A DNA stretch of 45,019 nt from JBFLYO01 sp040756745 (GTDB lineage Bacteria; Bacteroidota; Ignavibacteria; UBA10030; UBA6906), in the NCBI GenBank assembly GCA_040756745.1, contig JBFLYO010000032.1:1-45019 (forward strand), in the 5' to 3' direction. Below the pieces are notes generated by a model. That model had not been told where the DNA came from, did no database searches, and saw only the letters and a program-made list of their open reading frames with translations. A program made the position numbers and the translations under genes. The number at the start of each line of letters is the position of its first letter. Within the stretch, counting starts at the first letter, position 1. Shown here piece by piece: positions 23,829-32,315 of this stretch.

Positions 23829-25090
23829 CATCGCGCGAACGGGTGACCGCATCGCTGAACCACACGGAGCCCGATAAGATACCTTTCGATCTCGGCGGGA
23901 GCGCGGTGACGGGCATGCAGGTGAGCACAGTGTACCTGTTGCGGCAGGCACTTGCGCTCGACCCTCCCGGCACGCCGGTAAAGGTCGTGGAACCCTATCA
24001 GATGCTCGGAGAAATCGCCCCCGATCTGATGGACGCCATCGGCATCGATGTCGTGTGCCTCTGGGGAAGAAAGACGATGTTCGGGTTTGAAAACAAGGAC
24101 TGGAAAGAGTGGCGCCTCTTCGATGGAACGCCGGTCCTGGTGCCAGGCGGGTTCAATACCGACCCGGAACCAAACGGAGACATCCTCCTCTATCCGGAAG
24201 GGGACAAGTCGGTCGCACCAAGCGGGAGGATGCCGAAGGACGGCTTCTATTGCGATGCAATCGTCCGCCAGGGAACAATCGATGAAGCGCGGCTCAACGT
24301 CGAGGAAAATACCGAGGAGTTTCAACCTATCGCCGAAGCCGATCTGCTCCATTTCAAGCACCAGGCCGAACGACTCTTCACACAGACCGACAAGGCAATC
24401 CTGGCGACATTTGGAGGGACGGCCTTCGGTGACATTGCGCTGGTTCCTGCGATGTGGCTGAAACACCCCCGGGGGATCAGGGATATCGAGGAGTGGTATG
24501 TCAGCACGGTGACGCGCAAGGAGTACGTCAGAAAGGTGTTCGAGAAACAGTGCAAGGTCGCCCTCCTGAATCTGGCAGAGATCCATGAGGCGGTGGGGGA
24601 GCGTGTTGTTGCGGTCTTTACCACTGGCACGGACTTTGGGACGCAACGCGGGCCTTTCATCTCCGTTGCGGCCTACCGGGACCTCTATCAGCCTTTCCAC
24701 AAGGAAGTGAATAGTTGGATCCACAAGAACACGACATGGAAGTCGTTCATTCACTCGTGTGGTTCGGTCTATCAACTTATCCCTGAATTCATCGAGAGCG
24801 GGTTCGATATTCTCAATCCCGTCCAGTGCTCTGCCGCCGACATGGATCCCTCGCGGCTAAAGGCACGGTTCGGGAATGCAATCAGTTTCTGGGGCGGGAG
24901 CATCGACACACAGGGGACGCTCCCCTTCGGTACGCCGCAACAGGTTGCAGAGGAGGTGCGCTCGCGGGTGGAGATCTTCCGGACCGGCGGCGGCTACATC
25001 TTCAACGCCGTCCATAACGTTCAGGCTCGCGTCCCGATCAAAAACCTACTGGCGATGATCGAAACCTTCAATGCCTGCCGGGAGTATTAG
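23825..25090 (+). CDS. UroD-like / MtaA-type methyltransferase family protein
   Basis: The 421-aa protein belongs to the uroporphyrinogen decarboxylase superfamily but lacks the features of true HemE. It has SRERVTASLNHTEPDKIPFDLGG at the start and a zinc-type motif IHSCGSVYQLIPEF with a later NPVQCSA (His, Cys, Cys), as in cobamide-dependent methyltransferases. It may move a methyl group from a methylated substrate or a corrinoid protein to an acceptor. No corrinoid protein gene is adjacent. It begins at ATG 23825 inside the end of the transporter gene. Confidence 0.82.
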   Translation: MTSRERVTASLNHTEPDKIPFDLGGSAVTGMQVSTVYLLRQALALDPPGTPVKVVEPYQMLGEIAPDLMDAIGIDVVCLWGRKTMFGFENKDWKEWRLFDGTPVLVPGGFNTDPEPNGDILLYPEGDKSVAPSGRMPKDGFYCDAIVRQGTIDEARLNVEENTEEFQPIAEADLLHFKHQAERLFTQTDKAILATFGGTAFGDIALVPAMWLKHPRGIRDIEEWYVSTVTRKEYVRKVFEKQCKVALLNLAEIHEAVGERVVAVFTTGTDFGTQRGPFISVAAYRDLYQPFHKEVNSWIHKNTTWKSFIHSCGSVYQLIPEFIESGFDILNPVQCSAADMDPSRLKARFGNAISFWGGSIDTQGTLPFGTPQQVAEEVRSRVEIFRTGGGYIFNAVHNVQARVPIKNLLAMIETFNACREY

Positions 25091-25142
25091 TAGATAATTC
25101 TATGCGATGCGCGTCTCCCCTCACATTCTACCTCACATTACC

Positions 25143-25171
25143 TTGACTTTTCCCCTCAAATCGCATAGCTT
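25143..25171 (+). promoter_or_regulatory. Promoter of the OmpA-family gene
   Basis: TTGACT (25143-25148) and TAGCTT (25166-25171) are spaced by 17 bp. The -10 region reads TAGCTTTG and so also fits the Bacteroidota consensus TAnnTTTG. The start codon lies 53 bp downstream, with AAGGAAG as ribosome site. Confidence 0.7.
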
Positions 25172-25223
25172 TGTCAGGCCATACAAGCTGTCCTCATGTA
25201 CCAGTTCCGAAAGGAAGCTTGCA

Positions 25224-26759
25224 ATGAGGAAACCGTTTGCTTCACTGATTGCGATTATTCTTTTGGTCTGTTGTGCAGGCGCCTCCGCCCGGGCACAGAG
25301 CACGGTCGGAAGGTGGTCGCTGGGGCTGCATGGCGGGGGGAATTACTGGGTCACCGACTACAACAAGCTGAAGATAGGTCCGGGCGGTGATGCCTTTATC
25401 CGCTACGGCTTCCACCGCTTCTTCTCCCTCGGGATCGTCGGCGGTTACGAAGTCCTCAAGACCGAACAGACAACATCGCTGGGAGCCGGAGCGTTTCAAG
25501 GCTATATGCGCATGAATTCCGTACCGGTCGCGCTCGTTGCGTACATCCATCTCCTCCCCAGGCGCACCGTCAACCCCTACCTGTATATCGGCGGCGGGGC
25601 GCTCATGTACCAGCGCGGCAAGGAAGGTGGTGCATATCCTATCGACGGGAAATGGCGCTATTCCTATCTGGGCACCGCAGGGCTCGGGCTCGAGGCCTTC
25701 ATGTCGAACGATATCAGTTTCGACCTGAGCGTGGGCGCGGTGAACATCGGCAACTGGACAGATGCCCGCAAGTCTTCGACGATCAACGGCTATGCGACAG
25801 CCAAGGCAGGACTGAATTTCTATTTCGGCAGCAGCGACGCCGATGACGACGACAACGACGGGCTGAGGAACGGCGAGGAACGGCGCTTCGGGACCGATCC
25901 CAAGAACCCGGACAGCGACGGCGACGGCCTGCTTGATGGCGAGGAGGTGAAGCGGTACCGCACCAATCCCACCCGGCCGGATACGGACGCCGACGGTCTG
26001 CCCGACGGGGAAGAGGTGGCGAAGTACCGCACCGACCCGACACGCTTCGATACCGACGGGGATGGGCTGTCCGACGGCGACGAAATCTTCAAGTACAAGA
26101 CCGACCCCCTCAAGATCGACACCGACGGGGACGGCCTGCCCGATGGAGACGAAGTTGTGCGTTACAAGAGCGACCCGCTGCGGGTGGACTCGGACGGCGA
26201 CGGGCTGTCGGATTGGGATGAGGTCAGGACGTACAAGACGGACCCGACAAACCCGGACACCGACGGCGACGGCCTGATGGACGGCGACGAGGTGAAGAAA
26301 TACCGCACGAACCCGCTGAAGGCGGACTCCGACGGCGGTTCGGCAGACGACGGGTCCGAAGTGAAACGGGGAACGAATCCGCTCGACCCGCGCGATGATA
26401 TTCCGCTGGTGCTCGAACGTGGGAAGAGCGTCATTCTCGAGGCGGTCAACTTTGAGATCGGCAGCGCCACGTTGACGAAGGAGTCTGAAGGGACGCTGGA
26501 GCGGGCATACGTTGCGCTCGTGGCCCATCCGGAAATCCGCATTGAGGTCGCGGGGTACACCGACAACACCGGCGGCGCGCGTGCCAATGACCGGCTCTCG
26601 CAGCGTCGCGCCGATGCAGTGAGCGCGTGGCTTGTGAAGAAAGGGATCTCCGCATCGCGGATCACCAGCGTGGGCCGCGGGAGCAGGGACCCGATCGCGC
26701 CGAACACGACTCCTGAAGGCCGCGCGAGGAACCGGCGCATCGAATTCCACGTGCGCTGA
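25224..26759 (+). CDS. OmpA-family outer membrane protein with thrombospondin type 3 repeats
   Basis: The 511-aa protein has a signal peptide (MRKPFASLIAIILLVCCAGA, cleavage near ARAQ) and a beta-barrel-like N-terminal domain (about 25-200). About seven calcium-type repeats with the DTDGDGLxDGDEV pattern follow (about 205-390), then an OmpA/MotB peptidoglycan-binding domain (about 400-511) with GYTDNTGG, RRADAV and NRRIEFHV. It should sit in the outer membrane and reach the cell wall through a calcium-stiffened stalk. ATG 25224 opens the signal peptide. It has its own promoter and terminator and is monocistronic. Confidence 0.9.
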   Translation: MRKPFASLIAIILLVCCAGASARAQSTVGRWSLGLHGGGNYWVTDYNKLKIGPGGDAFIRYGFHRFFSLGIVGGYEVLKTEQTTSLGAGAFQGYMRMNSVPVALVAYIHLLPRRTVNPYLYIGGGALMYQRGKEGGAYPIDGKWRYSYLGTAGLGLEAFMSNDISFDLSVGAVNIGNWTDARKSSTINGYATAKAGLNFYFGSSDADDDDNDGLRNGEERRFGTDPKNPDSDGDGLLDGEEVKRYRTNPTRPDTDADGLPDGEEVAKYRTDPTRFDTDGDGLSDGDEIFKYKTDPLKIDTDGDGLPDGDEVVRYKSDPLRVDSDGDGLSDWDEVRTYKTDPTNPDTDGDGLMDGDEVKKYRTNPLKADSDGGSADDGSEVKRGTNPLDPRDDIPLVLERGKSVILEAVNFEIGSATLTKESEGTLERAYVALVAHPEIRIEVAGYTDNTGGARANDRLSQRRADAVSAWLVKKGISASRITSVGRGSRDPIAPNTTPEGRARNRRIEFHVR

Positions 26760-26779
26760 CCCGGTGAGATGGAGTGCTG

Positions 26780-26820
26780 AACGCCGTCTCCTCCGCTGCG
26801 GGGGGGACGGCGTTTCTCTC
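26780..26820 (+). terminator. Intrinsic terminator after the OmpA-family gene
   Basis: The stem AACGCCGTC (26780-26788) / GACGGCGTT (26806-26814) is followed by TCTCTCTTTG. It lies 20 bp after the stop codon and just before the next promoter. Confidence 0.75.
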
Positions 26821-26821
26821 T

Positions 26822-26850
26822 TTGACTTTCTCTCCTCTCTTCCTTACCTT
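26822..26850 (+). promoter_or_regulatory. Promoter of the psd-pssA-purSQ-tat-gatA run
   Basis: TTGACT (26822-26827) and TACCTT (26845-26850) have a 17-bp spacer. The first codon of psd lies 49 bp downstream of the -10 box. Confidence 0.65.
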
Positions 26851-26899
26851 TCACACTGAACGTTCAGCGTTTCCGCCCCCGGATTCAAGGAGTTAGTGG

Positions 26900-27550
26900 T
26901 TGATCACCAAGTACGGGTACGACGTTGTCGGCACCGTGGTGGCACTGGCTGTGGTTGGGACGCTCCTGGCCTGGTTCTTCGCGGATGCCAAAGTCGTCAA
27001 GTACGGGGTGAGCGGTGTGTTGCTGCTCTTCTTGCTCTTTACGCTGAATTTCTTCCGTGACCCGGATAGAGCGACCCCACCGGGGGAGGGTCTGATCATC
27101 GCTCCGGCCGACGGTGAAGTGGTGGCGATTACGCCAATGCGGGAGGATGAGTTCCTCAGGAGCGACGCGGTCCAGGTCAGTATCTTCATGTCTCCTCTCA
27201 ATGTCCACGTCAACCGGTTCCCCATCGGGGGGACGGTGGGCTACTACCGCTACTTTCCGGGTGAGTTCCTTGTCGCATTTGATGAGAAGTCGTCCCACCG
27301 CAACGAGCGGACGCATATCGGGATCGAAGGCCCGCGGTGCAGGATCCTGTTCAAACAGATCGCGGGCTTCATCGCCCGGCGGATCGTTGCTGAAGTGAAA
27401 CAGGGGGACCATGCCGTGGCGGGGGCGAGGTTCGGGATGATCAGATTCGGATCCCGGGTAGACGTGATTATGCCGCGCGAGGCGGACCTCCAGGTGCGAC
27501 TCGGTGAGAAGACGGTGGCAGGAGAGACGGTGCTGGCGGTGGTGCCGTAA
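26900..27550 (+). CDS. psd: Phosphatidylserine decarboxylase proenzyme (short type)
   Basis: The 216-aa protein makes phosphatidylethanolamine from phosphatidylserine. Two N-terminal membrane segments are followed by the conserved APADGEV, a VFMSPLNVHVNR-like stretch, HRNERTHIGIEG and the self-cleavage region IRFGSRVDV, where Gly-Ser would yield the pyruvoyl subunit. The length fits the short archaetidylserine/phosphatidylserine decarboxylase type. The start is TTG 26900: an in-frame TAG lies two codons upstream, and AAGGAG (26887-26892) is well placed. The next gene, pssA, supplies its substrate. Confidence 0.92.
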   Translation: MITKYGYDVVGTVVALAVVGTLLAWFFADAKVVKYGVSGVLLLFLLFTLNFFRDPDRATPPGEGLIIAPADGEVVAITPMREDEFLRSDAVQVSIFMSPLNVHVNRFPIGGTVGYYRYFPGEFLVAFDEKSSHRNERTHIGIEGPRCRILFKQIAGFIARRIVAEVKQGDHAVAGARFGMIRFGSRVDVIMPREADLQVRLGEKTVAGETVLAVVP

Positions 27551-27580
27551 GGCACTCTTGTCCCACAGCCGGACAATCGA

Positions 27581-28348
27581 ATGAAAATTACCCGTGCCGT
27601 TGTTCCCAGCCTCTTCACTGTGCTGAACATGTTCTGCGGGTTCATCTCAGTGATCCACACGAGCCAGGGAGAATTCGTGCAGGGGTCATGGTTCATTATT
27701 CTTGCGGCGGGGTTCGATGCGCTCGACGGCATCATGGCGCGCATCACCCGCTCATCGTCCGAATTCGGCGTCCAGATCGATTCGCTGTCAGACGTGGTGT
27801 CGTTCGGCGTCGCACCCGCGTTCATGGTCTATCAGATGTCCCTCTGGACGCTCGGCGCCCTGGGAGTACTTGTAAGCTCGATGGTGATGATCTTCGGCGG
27901 ACTGCGGCTGGCCCGTTTCAACGTGCAGCTGGTGGGATTCGATAAGGAGTATTTCGTCGGCCTGCCCATCCCGTCGAGCGCCATCACGATCGCTTCGTTT
28001 ACGATTGCGTATTTTGTGCCGGGCGTTGGACTCCCTGCCACGGCAGAGGCGCTGCTTCCATGGATGGTGGCGGGGCTTGCGCTCTTGATGGTGAGCAAGG
28101 TGAAGTACGACACACTTCCGAGGATCTCGCGGCGGGCCATACGGCGTGAGCCCTGGAAATTCGTCTTCGCCCTGCTCGCCGTTGTGGTCATTGCGGTCAC
28201 GGCAGGCGAAGCATTGTTCCCGCTTCTTTTGCTGTTTATCGTTCTCGGGCTCGTCCGCTGGTGCATCACGACGGCACGCCGCTGGGCGTCACATGGAGAG
28301 AAATACGCGGACGAGCAATCCGTCGAGCCGACAAGCATCGATACCTGA
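27581..28348 (+). CDS. pssA: CDP-diacylglycerol-serine O-phosphatidyltransferase
   Basis: The 255-aa membrane enzyme of the CDP-alcohol phosphotransferase family joins CDP-diacylglycerol and serine. The full catalytic motif DGIMAR-x8-G-x3-D-x3-D is present near residues 48-71, within about seven hydrophobic segments. It lies 30 bp after psd, so the two consecutive steps to phosphatidylethanolamine are co-transcribed. Confidence 0.94.
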   Translation: MKITRAVVPSLFTVLNMFCGFISVIHTSQGEFVQGSWFIILAAGFDALDGIMARITRSSSEFGVQIDSLSDVVSFGVAPAFMVYQMSLWTLGALGVLVSSMVMIFGGLRLARFNVQLVGFDKEYFVGLPIPSSAITIASFTIAYFVPGVGLPATAEALLPWMVAGLALLMVSKVKYDTLPRISRRAIRREPWKFVFALLAVVVIAVTAGEALFPLLLLFIVLGLVRWCITTARRWASHGEKYADEQSVEPTSIDT

Positions 28349-28353
28349 TAAGA

Positions 28354-28614
28354 ATGAAACCCGTGTACCGCGCTGCTATCAGAGTCACCCTCCGGCCCTC
28401 CATCCTTGACCCCCAGGGGAAAGCGGTCCTCCATGCGATCGGTTCCCTCGGCGTGGGAGCGGTGAAGGATGTACGGATGGGGAAGTATGTCGATGTGCGG
28501 ATCGACGCGTCGACCGAAGAAGAGGCCCGCCGCACCACAGAGGAAATCTGCCGGAAGCTGCTGGCGAACCCAGTGATGGAAGACTATGCCTATGAGCTGG
28601 TGAAGGAGCAATGA
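28354..28614 (+). CDS. purS: Phosphoribosylformylglycinamidine synthase subunit PurS
   Basis: The 86-aa protein matches PurS, which bridges PurL and PurQ in the three-subunit FGAM synthase. It shows the IRVTLRPSILDPQGKAV opening, VKDVRMGKYVDV and a C-terminal NPVMEDYAYELV. Start ATG 28354 lies 6 bp after the pssA stop, and the stop overlaps purQ (ATGA). purL is not in this window. Confidence 0.93.
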   Translation: MKPVYRAAIRVTLRPSILDPQGKAVLHAIGSLGVGAVKDVRMGKYVDVRIDASTEEEARRTTEEICRKLLANPVMEDYAYELVKEQ

Positions 28615-29357
28615 GCGGTGACCGGGTAAAATTCGGCGTCGTCGTGTTTCCTGGTTCCAACTGCGACCACGACGCCTACCACGTCTGCAAGCATGTTATG
28701 GGCCAGGATGCGGTGTTCCTCTGGCACAAGGAAGCGGATCTGCAGGGGGTCGATGTGGTGATCCTCCCCGGCGGGTTTTCCTACGGGGATTACCTCCGAT
28801 GCGGTGCCATTGCCAGGTTTTCTCCGGTGATGAAGGAGGTCGCCCGGTTTGCCGATAGCGGCGGCACGGTGATCGGCATCTGCAACGGGTTCCAGATCCT
28901 GCTTGAGGCAGGAATGCTCCCCGGTGCGCTGCTGCGCAACGCGTCGCTCAGGTTCGTCTGCCGGTTCGTCCGCCTCCGCGTCGAGAACGCTGACACCCGC
29001 TTCACCCAGCGATGTGCTCCGGGCGAGGTCCTGCATATCCCCATCGCGCACGGCGAGGGGAATTACTACGCCGACGACGAGACCCTCCGCCGGCTCGAAG
29101 GGGAAGGGAGGGTGGTCTTCAGATATTGCGACGCGTCGGGTGCGTTGACACCCGAAGCGAATCCGAACGGATGCCTCGCGAATATTGCAGGGATCATCAA
29201 TGAGCGGGGGAACGTGCTCGGCCTGATGCCGCACCCCGAACGTGCCTCCGATCCCCTGCTCGGTCACACAGACGGCCAAAAGCTCTTTCTCTCCCTGCTC
29301 GAGTACGTGACGGCCGGAGAGCATGCACTCACGAGTGTTGATACCATGAGGAGGTAG
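28611..29357 (+). CDS. purQ: Phosphoribosylformylglycinamidine synthase glutaminase subunit PurQ
   Basis: The 248-aa class I glutamine amidotransferase feeds ammonia to PurL in purine synthesis. It has FPGSNCDHD at the start, ILPGGFSYGDYLR for the oxyanion site, the nucleophile in IGICNGFQIL, and His/Glu in LMPHPERA. It overlaps purS by 4 bp, as expected for a fixed subunit ratio. Confidence 0.95.
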   Translation: MSGDRVKFGVVVFPGSNCDHDAYHVCKHVMGQDAVFLWHKEADLQGVDVVILPGGFSYGDYLRCGAIARFSPVMKEVARFADSGGTVIGICNGFQILLEAGMLPGALLRNASLRFVCRFVRLRVENADTRFTQRCAPGEVLHIPIAHGEGNYYADDETLRRLEGEGRVVFRYCDASGALTPEANPNGCLANIAGIINERGNVLGLMPHPERASDPLLGHTDGQKLFLSLLEYVTAGEHALTSVDTMRR

Positions 29358-29360
29358 ACG

Positions 29361-29561
29361 ATGGGTAACCTGGGCGCAACGGAAATTCTCCTGATCCTGT
29401 TCGTGATCCTGATCTTCTTCGGCGCGAAGAAGATCCCGGAGCTTGCGCAGGGGCTGGGAAAGGGGATCCGGGAGTTCAAGAAGGCAACGCGCGAGATCGA
29501 GGACGACGTCGATTCGAGCGTCAAGAAGATCGACGAGAAACAGTCGACGACCCAGAAGTAG
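29361..29561 (+). CDS. tatA: Twin-arginine translocase TatA/E protein, copy 1
   Basis: The 66-aa protein has one N-terminal helix (EILLILFVILIFFGAKK), the FGxKK hinge, then an amphipathic helix (PELAQGLGKGIREFKKA) and an acidic tail. It forms the protein-conducting part of the Tat pathway in the inner membrane. Start ATG 29361 follows GAGGAGG. A second tatA-like gene starts 10 bp after its stop. tatC is not in the window. Confidence 0.9.
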   Translation: MGNLGATEILLILFVILIFFGAKKIPELAQGLGKGIREFKKATREIEDDVDSSVKKIDEKQSTTQK

Positions 29562-29571
29562 GGACGGAGCC

Positions 29572-29748
29572 ATGTTCGAAAACATCGGCGGCAGCGAACT
29601 GCTGGTCGTCCTGTTCGTGGTGTTCCTGTTCTTCGGCCCGAAGAAGCTCCCCGAGCTCGGCAAGAGCCTGGGGAAGGGGCTGCGGGAATTCCGGAACGCC
29701 ATGCGCGGCGTGCAGAAGGATATCGAACAAGCGACCAAGATGGACTGA
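29572..29748 (+). CDS. tatA: Twin-arginine translocase TatA/B-like protein, copy 2
   Basis: The 58-aa paralog of the preceding gene has helix ELLVVLFVVFLFFGPKK and PELGKSLGKGLREF. The FGPKKLPELG hinge is the Bacteroidota type. It is shorter, with little acidic tail. It may act as TatA with copy 1 in a TatB-like role, or the reverse; sequence alone does not decide. Confidence 0.88.
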   Translation: MFENIGGSELLVVLFVVFLFFGPKKLPELGKSLGKGLREFRNAMRGVQKDIEQATKMD

Positions 29749-29754
29749 GCATCC

Positions 29755-31182
29755 GTGGTGCATCACGCCAACACCACGTATGAGGCGACGCGCCGGGCGC
29801 TGGAAAGCGGAGCGACCACGGTCGAGCGCATCGCAGCGGACTACCTCGGGGCCATCGAGAAGGGGAAGCGCCTGAACGCGTTCCTTGCCGTGTTCGGCGA
29901 TCGGGCGATGGCGCGGGCGCGGGAGGTCGACAGGAAGCTCGCAGCCGGGACCGCCGGACGTCTCGCCGGCATGGTGGTGGCGATTAAGGATGTCCTCTGT
30001 ATGAAGGGGGAGCGCACCACCTGCGGCTCCAAAATCCTTGAGCAGTTCGTCGCTCCCTACGACGCGACGGCCGTCGAGCGGCTCGAAGCGGAAGATGCGG
30101 TCCTCATCGGCAAGACGAACATGGACGAGTTTGCCATGGGCTCGTCCACCGAAAACTCTGCTTTCGGTCCTGTACTCAACCCCGTCGATAACAATAAAGT
30201 CCCCGGCGGCTCCAGCGGCGGTTCCTGTGTTGCGGTTGCGGCCGGGATGGCTCACACGGCGCTCGGGACCGATACCGGCGGATCGATCCGTCAACCCGCT
30301 GCCTTCTGCGGCGTCGTTGGGCTGAAACCCACCTACGGCCGCGTCTCGCGCTACGGCCTCGTTGCCCTCTCCTCCTCCTTCGATCAGATCGGACCGTTTG
30401 CCAACTCGGTAGCAGACGCCGCACGCGTGCTGCAGGCGATCGCCGGGCATGACGAGCGCGACTCGACTTCCGCGACGGTTCCCGTCCCCGATTACGTATC
30501 TGCGCTCACCGGCAACGTCCGCGGGGTGAAGATCGGGCTTCCGAGTGAAGCGTTCGGCGAGGGGCTTCATCCGGAAGTCCGGCAAGCGATCGAGAAGACG
30601 ACGGACCGGCTTCGCGAGTCCGGAGTGGTCGTCGAACAGGTCACTCTCCCGCATCTGGAATACGCGATCTCGACCTACTACATCCTGATGACCGCCGAGG
30701 CGTCTTCCAACCTCGCGCGGTATGACGGCGCGCGGTACGGCTACCGTTCGCCCGTCGTCCGCGATCTCGGCGAGATGTACGACAAATCACGTAGCGAGGG
30801 ATTCGGGGCGGAGACGAAGCGGCGCATCATGCTCGGCACGTATGTCCTCTCCGCGGGATATTACGATGCGTACTACCGGAAAGCCCAGAAGGTGCGCCGG
30901 CTCATTCAGGATGATTTCTTCGCGGCATTTCGGTCCGTGGACTGCATCCTGATGCCCACGACACCGACGACGGCGTTCGGCATCGGCGAGAAGATTGACG
31001 ACCCGCTGCAGATGTACCTGTCGGATATCTACACGGTCTCTGCCAACCTCGCGGGCGTACCCGCGATCAGCGTTCCCTGCGGCACCGATGCACAGGGCCT
31101 CCCGATCGGCGTGCAGCTTGTTGGCAGGCAGTTTGATGAGGAGATGATTCTGCGAGTGGGCGACATAGTGCAAAGGATGTAA
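29755..31182 (+). CDS. gatA: Glu-tRNA(Gln)/Asp-tRNA(Asn) amidotransferase subunit A
   Basis: The 475-aa amidase releases ammonia from glutamine for conversion of Glu-tRNA(Gln) to Gln-tRNA(Gln). The catalytic Ser-cisSer-Lys set is visible: VVAIKDVLC (Lys), GGSSGGSCVAVAAG and GTDTGGSIRQPA. The start is GTG 29755 (a second GTG follows at 29758), 6 bp after tatA. gatB and gatC are elsewhere. The stop lies inside an AAGCACCAAA repeat. Confidence 0.94.
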   Translation: MVHHANTTYEATRRALESGATTVERIAADYLGAIEKGKRLNAFLAVFGDRAMARAREVDRKLAAGTAGRLAGMVVAIKDVLCMKGERTTCGSKILEQFVAPYDATAVERLEAEDAVLIGKTNMDEFAMGSSTENSAFGPVLNPVDNNKVPGGSSGGSCVAVAAGMAHTALGTDTGGSIRQPAAFCGVVGLKPTYGRVSRYGLVALSSSFDQIGPFANSVADAARVLQAIAGHDERDSTSATVPVPDYVSALTGNVRGVKIGLPSEAFGEGLHPEVRQAIEKTTDRLRESGVVVEQVTLPHLEYAISTYYILMTAEASSNLARYDGARYGYRSPVVRDLGEMYDKSRSEGFGAETKRRIMLGTYVLSAGYYDAYYRKAQKVRRLIQDDFFAAFRSVDCILMPTTPTTAFGIGEKIDDPLQMYLSDIYTVSANLAGVPAISVPCGTDAQGLPIGVQLVGRQFDEEMILRVGDIVQRM

Positions 31183-31277
31183 GCACCAAATTTCAAGCAC
31201 CAAATCGCAAACAAATCCTAAGCACCAAAGCACAATTCCAGAAACAATTCCGCAATTCGCATTTCGCAATCCGCAAT
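31181..31277. repeat. Intergenic array of AAGCACCAAA and CGCAAT words
   Basis: AAGCACCAAA occurs at 31181-31190, 31195-31204 and 31220-31229, followed by CGCAATTCGCATTTCGCAAT-like words up to the sucD ATG. The gatA stop codon lies in the first copy. The CGCAAT words match those between the tRNAs. Confidence 0.75.
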
Positions 31278-31278
31278 T

Positions 31279-32208
31279 ATGAGCATCCTCATAGATAGAT
31301 CCACGCGAGTCCTGGTACAGGGCATCACCGGCGGCGAGGGGACGTTTCACACCAGACAGATGATCGAGTACGGCACGAAGGTCGTTGCCGGCGTAACGCC
31401 CGGGAAGGGGGGGACGAAGTACAAGGGAAACGAGAAAGACCCGTTCCCGCGTGAGGTGCCGGTCTTCAACACGGTGGCTGAAGCGGTGCGGGCCACGAGG
31501 GCGAACGCCTCGGTGATTTTTGTTCCGGCCGCGTTTGCGGCAGATGCCATCATCGAATCCGCCTCGGCCGGGATCGGCGTGATTGTCTGCATCACCGAAG
31601 GGATTCCGACGCGCGACATGCTGCGAGCGTATGAATTTGTTACCAAGAAAGGGGTCAGACTGATCGGCCCAAACTGCCCCGGCATTATTTCTCCCGGACT
31701 GTGCAAGATCGGCATCATGCCCGGATTCATTCATAAGAAGGGGCGGGTCGGCGTCATCTCGCGGAGCGGGACACTGACGTATGAAGCAGTTTGGCAGCTC
31801 ACCGAAAGAGGGATCGGTCAATCGACCTGCATCGGCATAGGGGGCGACCCGGTGATCGGGACGCGTTTCGTCGATGCGCTTCAGCTTTTCAATGCCGATC
31901 GTGGAACCGATGCGGTGGTAATGATCGGAGAGATCGGCGGAACTGCGGAGGAAGAGGCGGCGGCGTACGTAAAGAAGTTCCTGAAGAAGCCGGTGGTTGG
32001 GTTTATTGCGGGGCGGACGGCTCCGCCGGGCCGACGCATGGGGCACGCTGGCGCCATCATTGCCGGCGGCAAGGGGACGGCGCAAGAAAAGATGGCCGCA
32101 ATGAAGAAGGCGGGCATCCGAGTCGTCGAAAGCCCGGCGGCGATCGGGGACGAGGTCTTGGCGATACTGAAGCGGAAGAGGGCAGGGCGTAAGGTGGTAG
32201 GGGAGTAA
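31279..32208 (+). CDS. sucD: Succinate-CoA ligase alpha subunit
   Basis: The 309-aa protein binds CoA and carries the phosphohistidine of succinyl-CoA synthetase in the TCA cycle. It shows VQGITGGEGTFHTRQM, the PNCPGIISPG segment, SRSGTLTYEA, GIGGDPVIGT and the active-site GHAGAIIAGGKGTA. The beta subunit sucC is not adjacent. The ATG directly follows the CGCAAT repeat array with no clear Shine-Dalgarno, so the repeat forms the translation initiation region. Confidence 0.94.
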   Translation: MSILIDRSTRVLVQGITGGEGTFHTRQMIEYGTKVVAGVTPGKGGTKYKGNEKDPFPREVPVFNTVAEAVRATRANASVIFVPAAFAADAIIESASAGIGVIVCITEGIPTRDMLRAYEFVTKKGVRLIGPNCPGIISPGLCKIGIMPGFIHKKGRVGVISRSGTLTYEAVWQLTERGIGQSTCIGIGGDPVIGTRFVDALQLFNADRGTDAVVMIGEIGGTAEEEAAAYVKKFLKKPVVGFIAGRTAPPGRRMGHAGAIIAGGKGTAQEKMAAMKKAGIRVVESPAAIGDEVLAILKRKRAGRKVVGE

Positions 32209-32211
32209 GGG

Positions 32212-32261
32212 GGTAAGGAGAAGGCGGTAGCTTAACGCCATCTTTCTCCCTACTCCTTACC
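32212..32261. repeat. Inverted repeat between sucD and ndk
   Basis: GGTAAGGAG (32212-32220) and CTCCTTACC (32253-32261) are perfect inverted copies; variants of the word (GTAGGGGAGTAAGG, CACCCTACACCCTACTC) flank them. It starts 4 bp after the sucD stop and may serve as a weak terminator. Confidence 0.6.
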
Positions 32262-32315
32262 ACCCTACACCCTACTCATGGCAACATTGTATCTCTGACA
32301 AATCATGGAGTCGAC

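Noticed and set aside
25242..26750. 502-aa minus-strand frame opposite the OmpA-family gene
   Set aside because: It is the reverse shadow of the calcium-type repeats; the plus strand has a signal peptide, barrel and OmpA domain.
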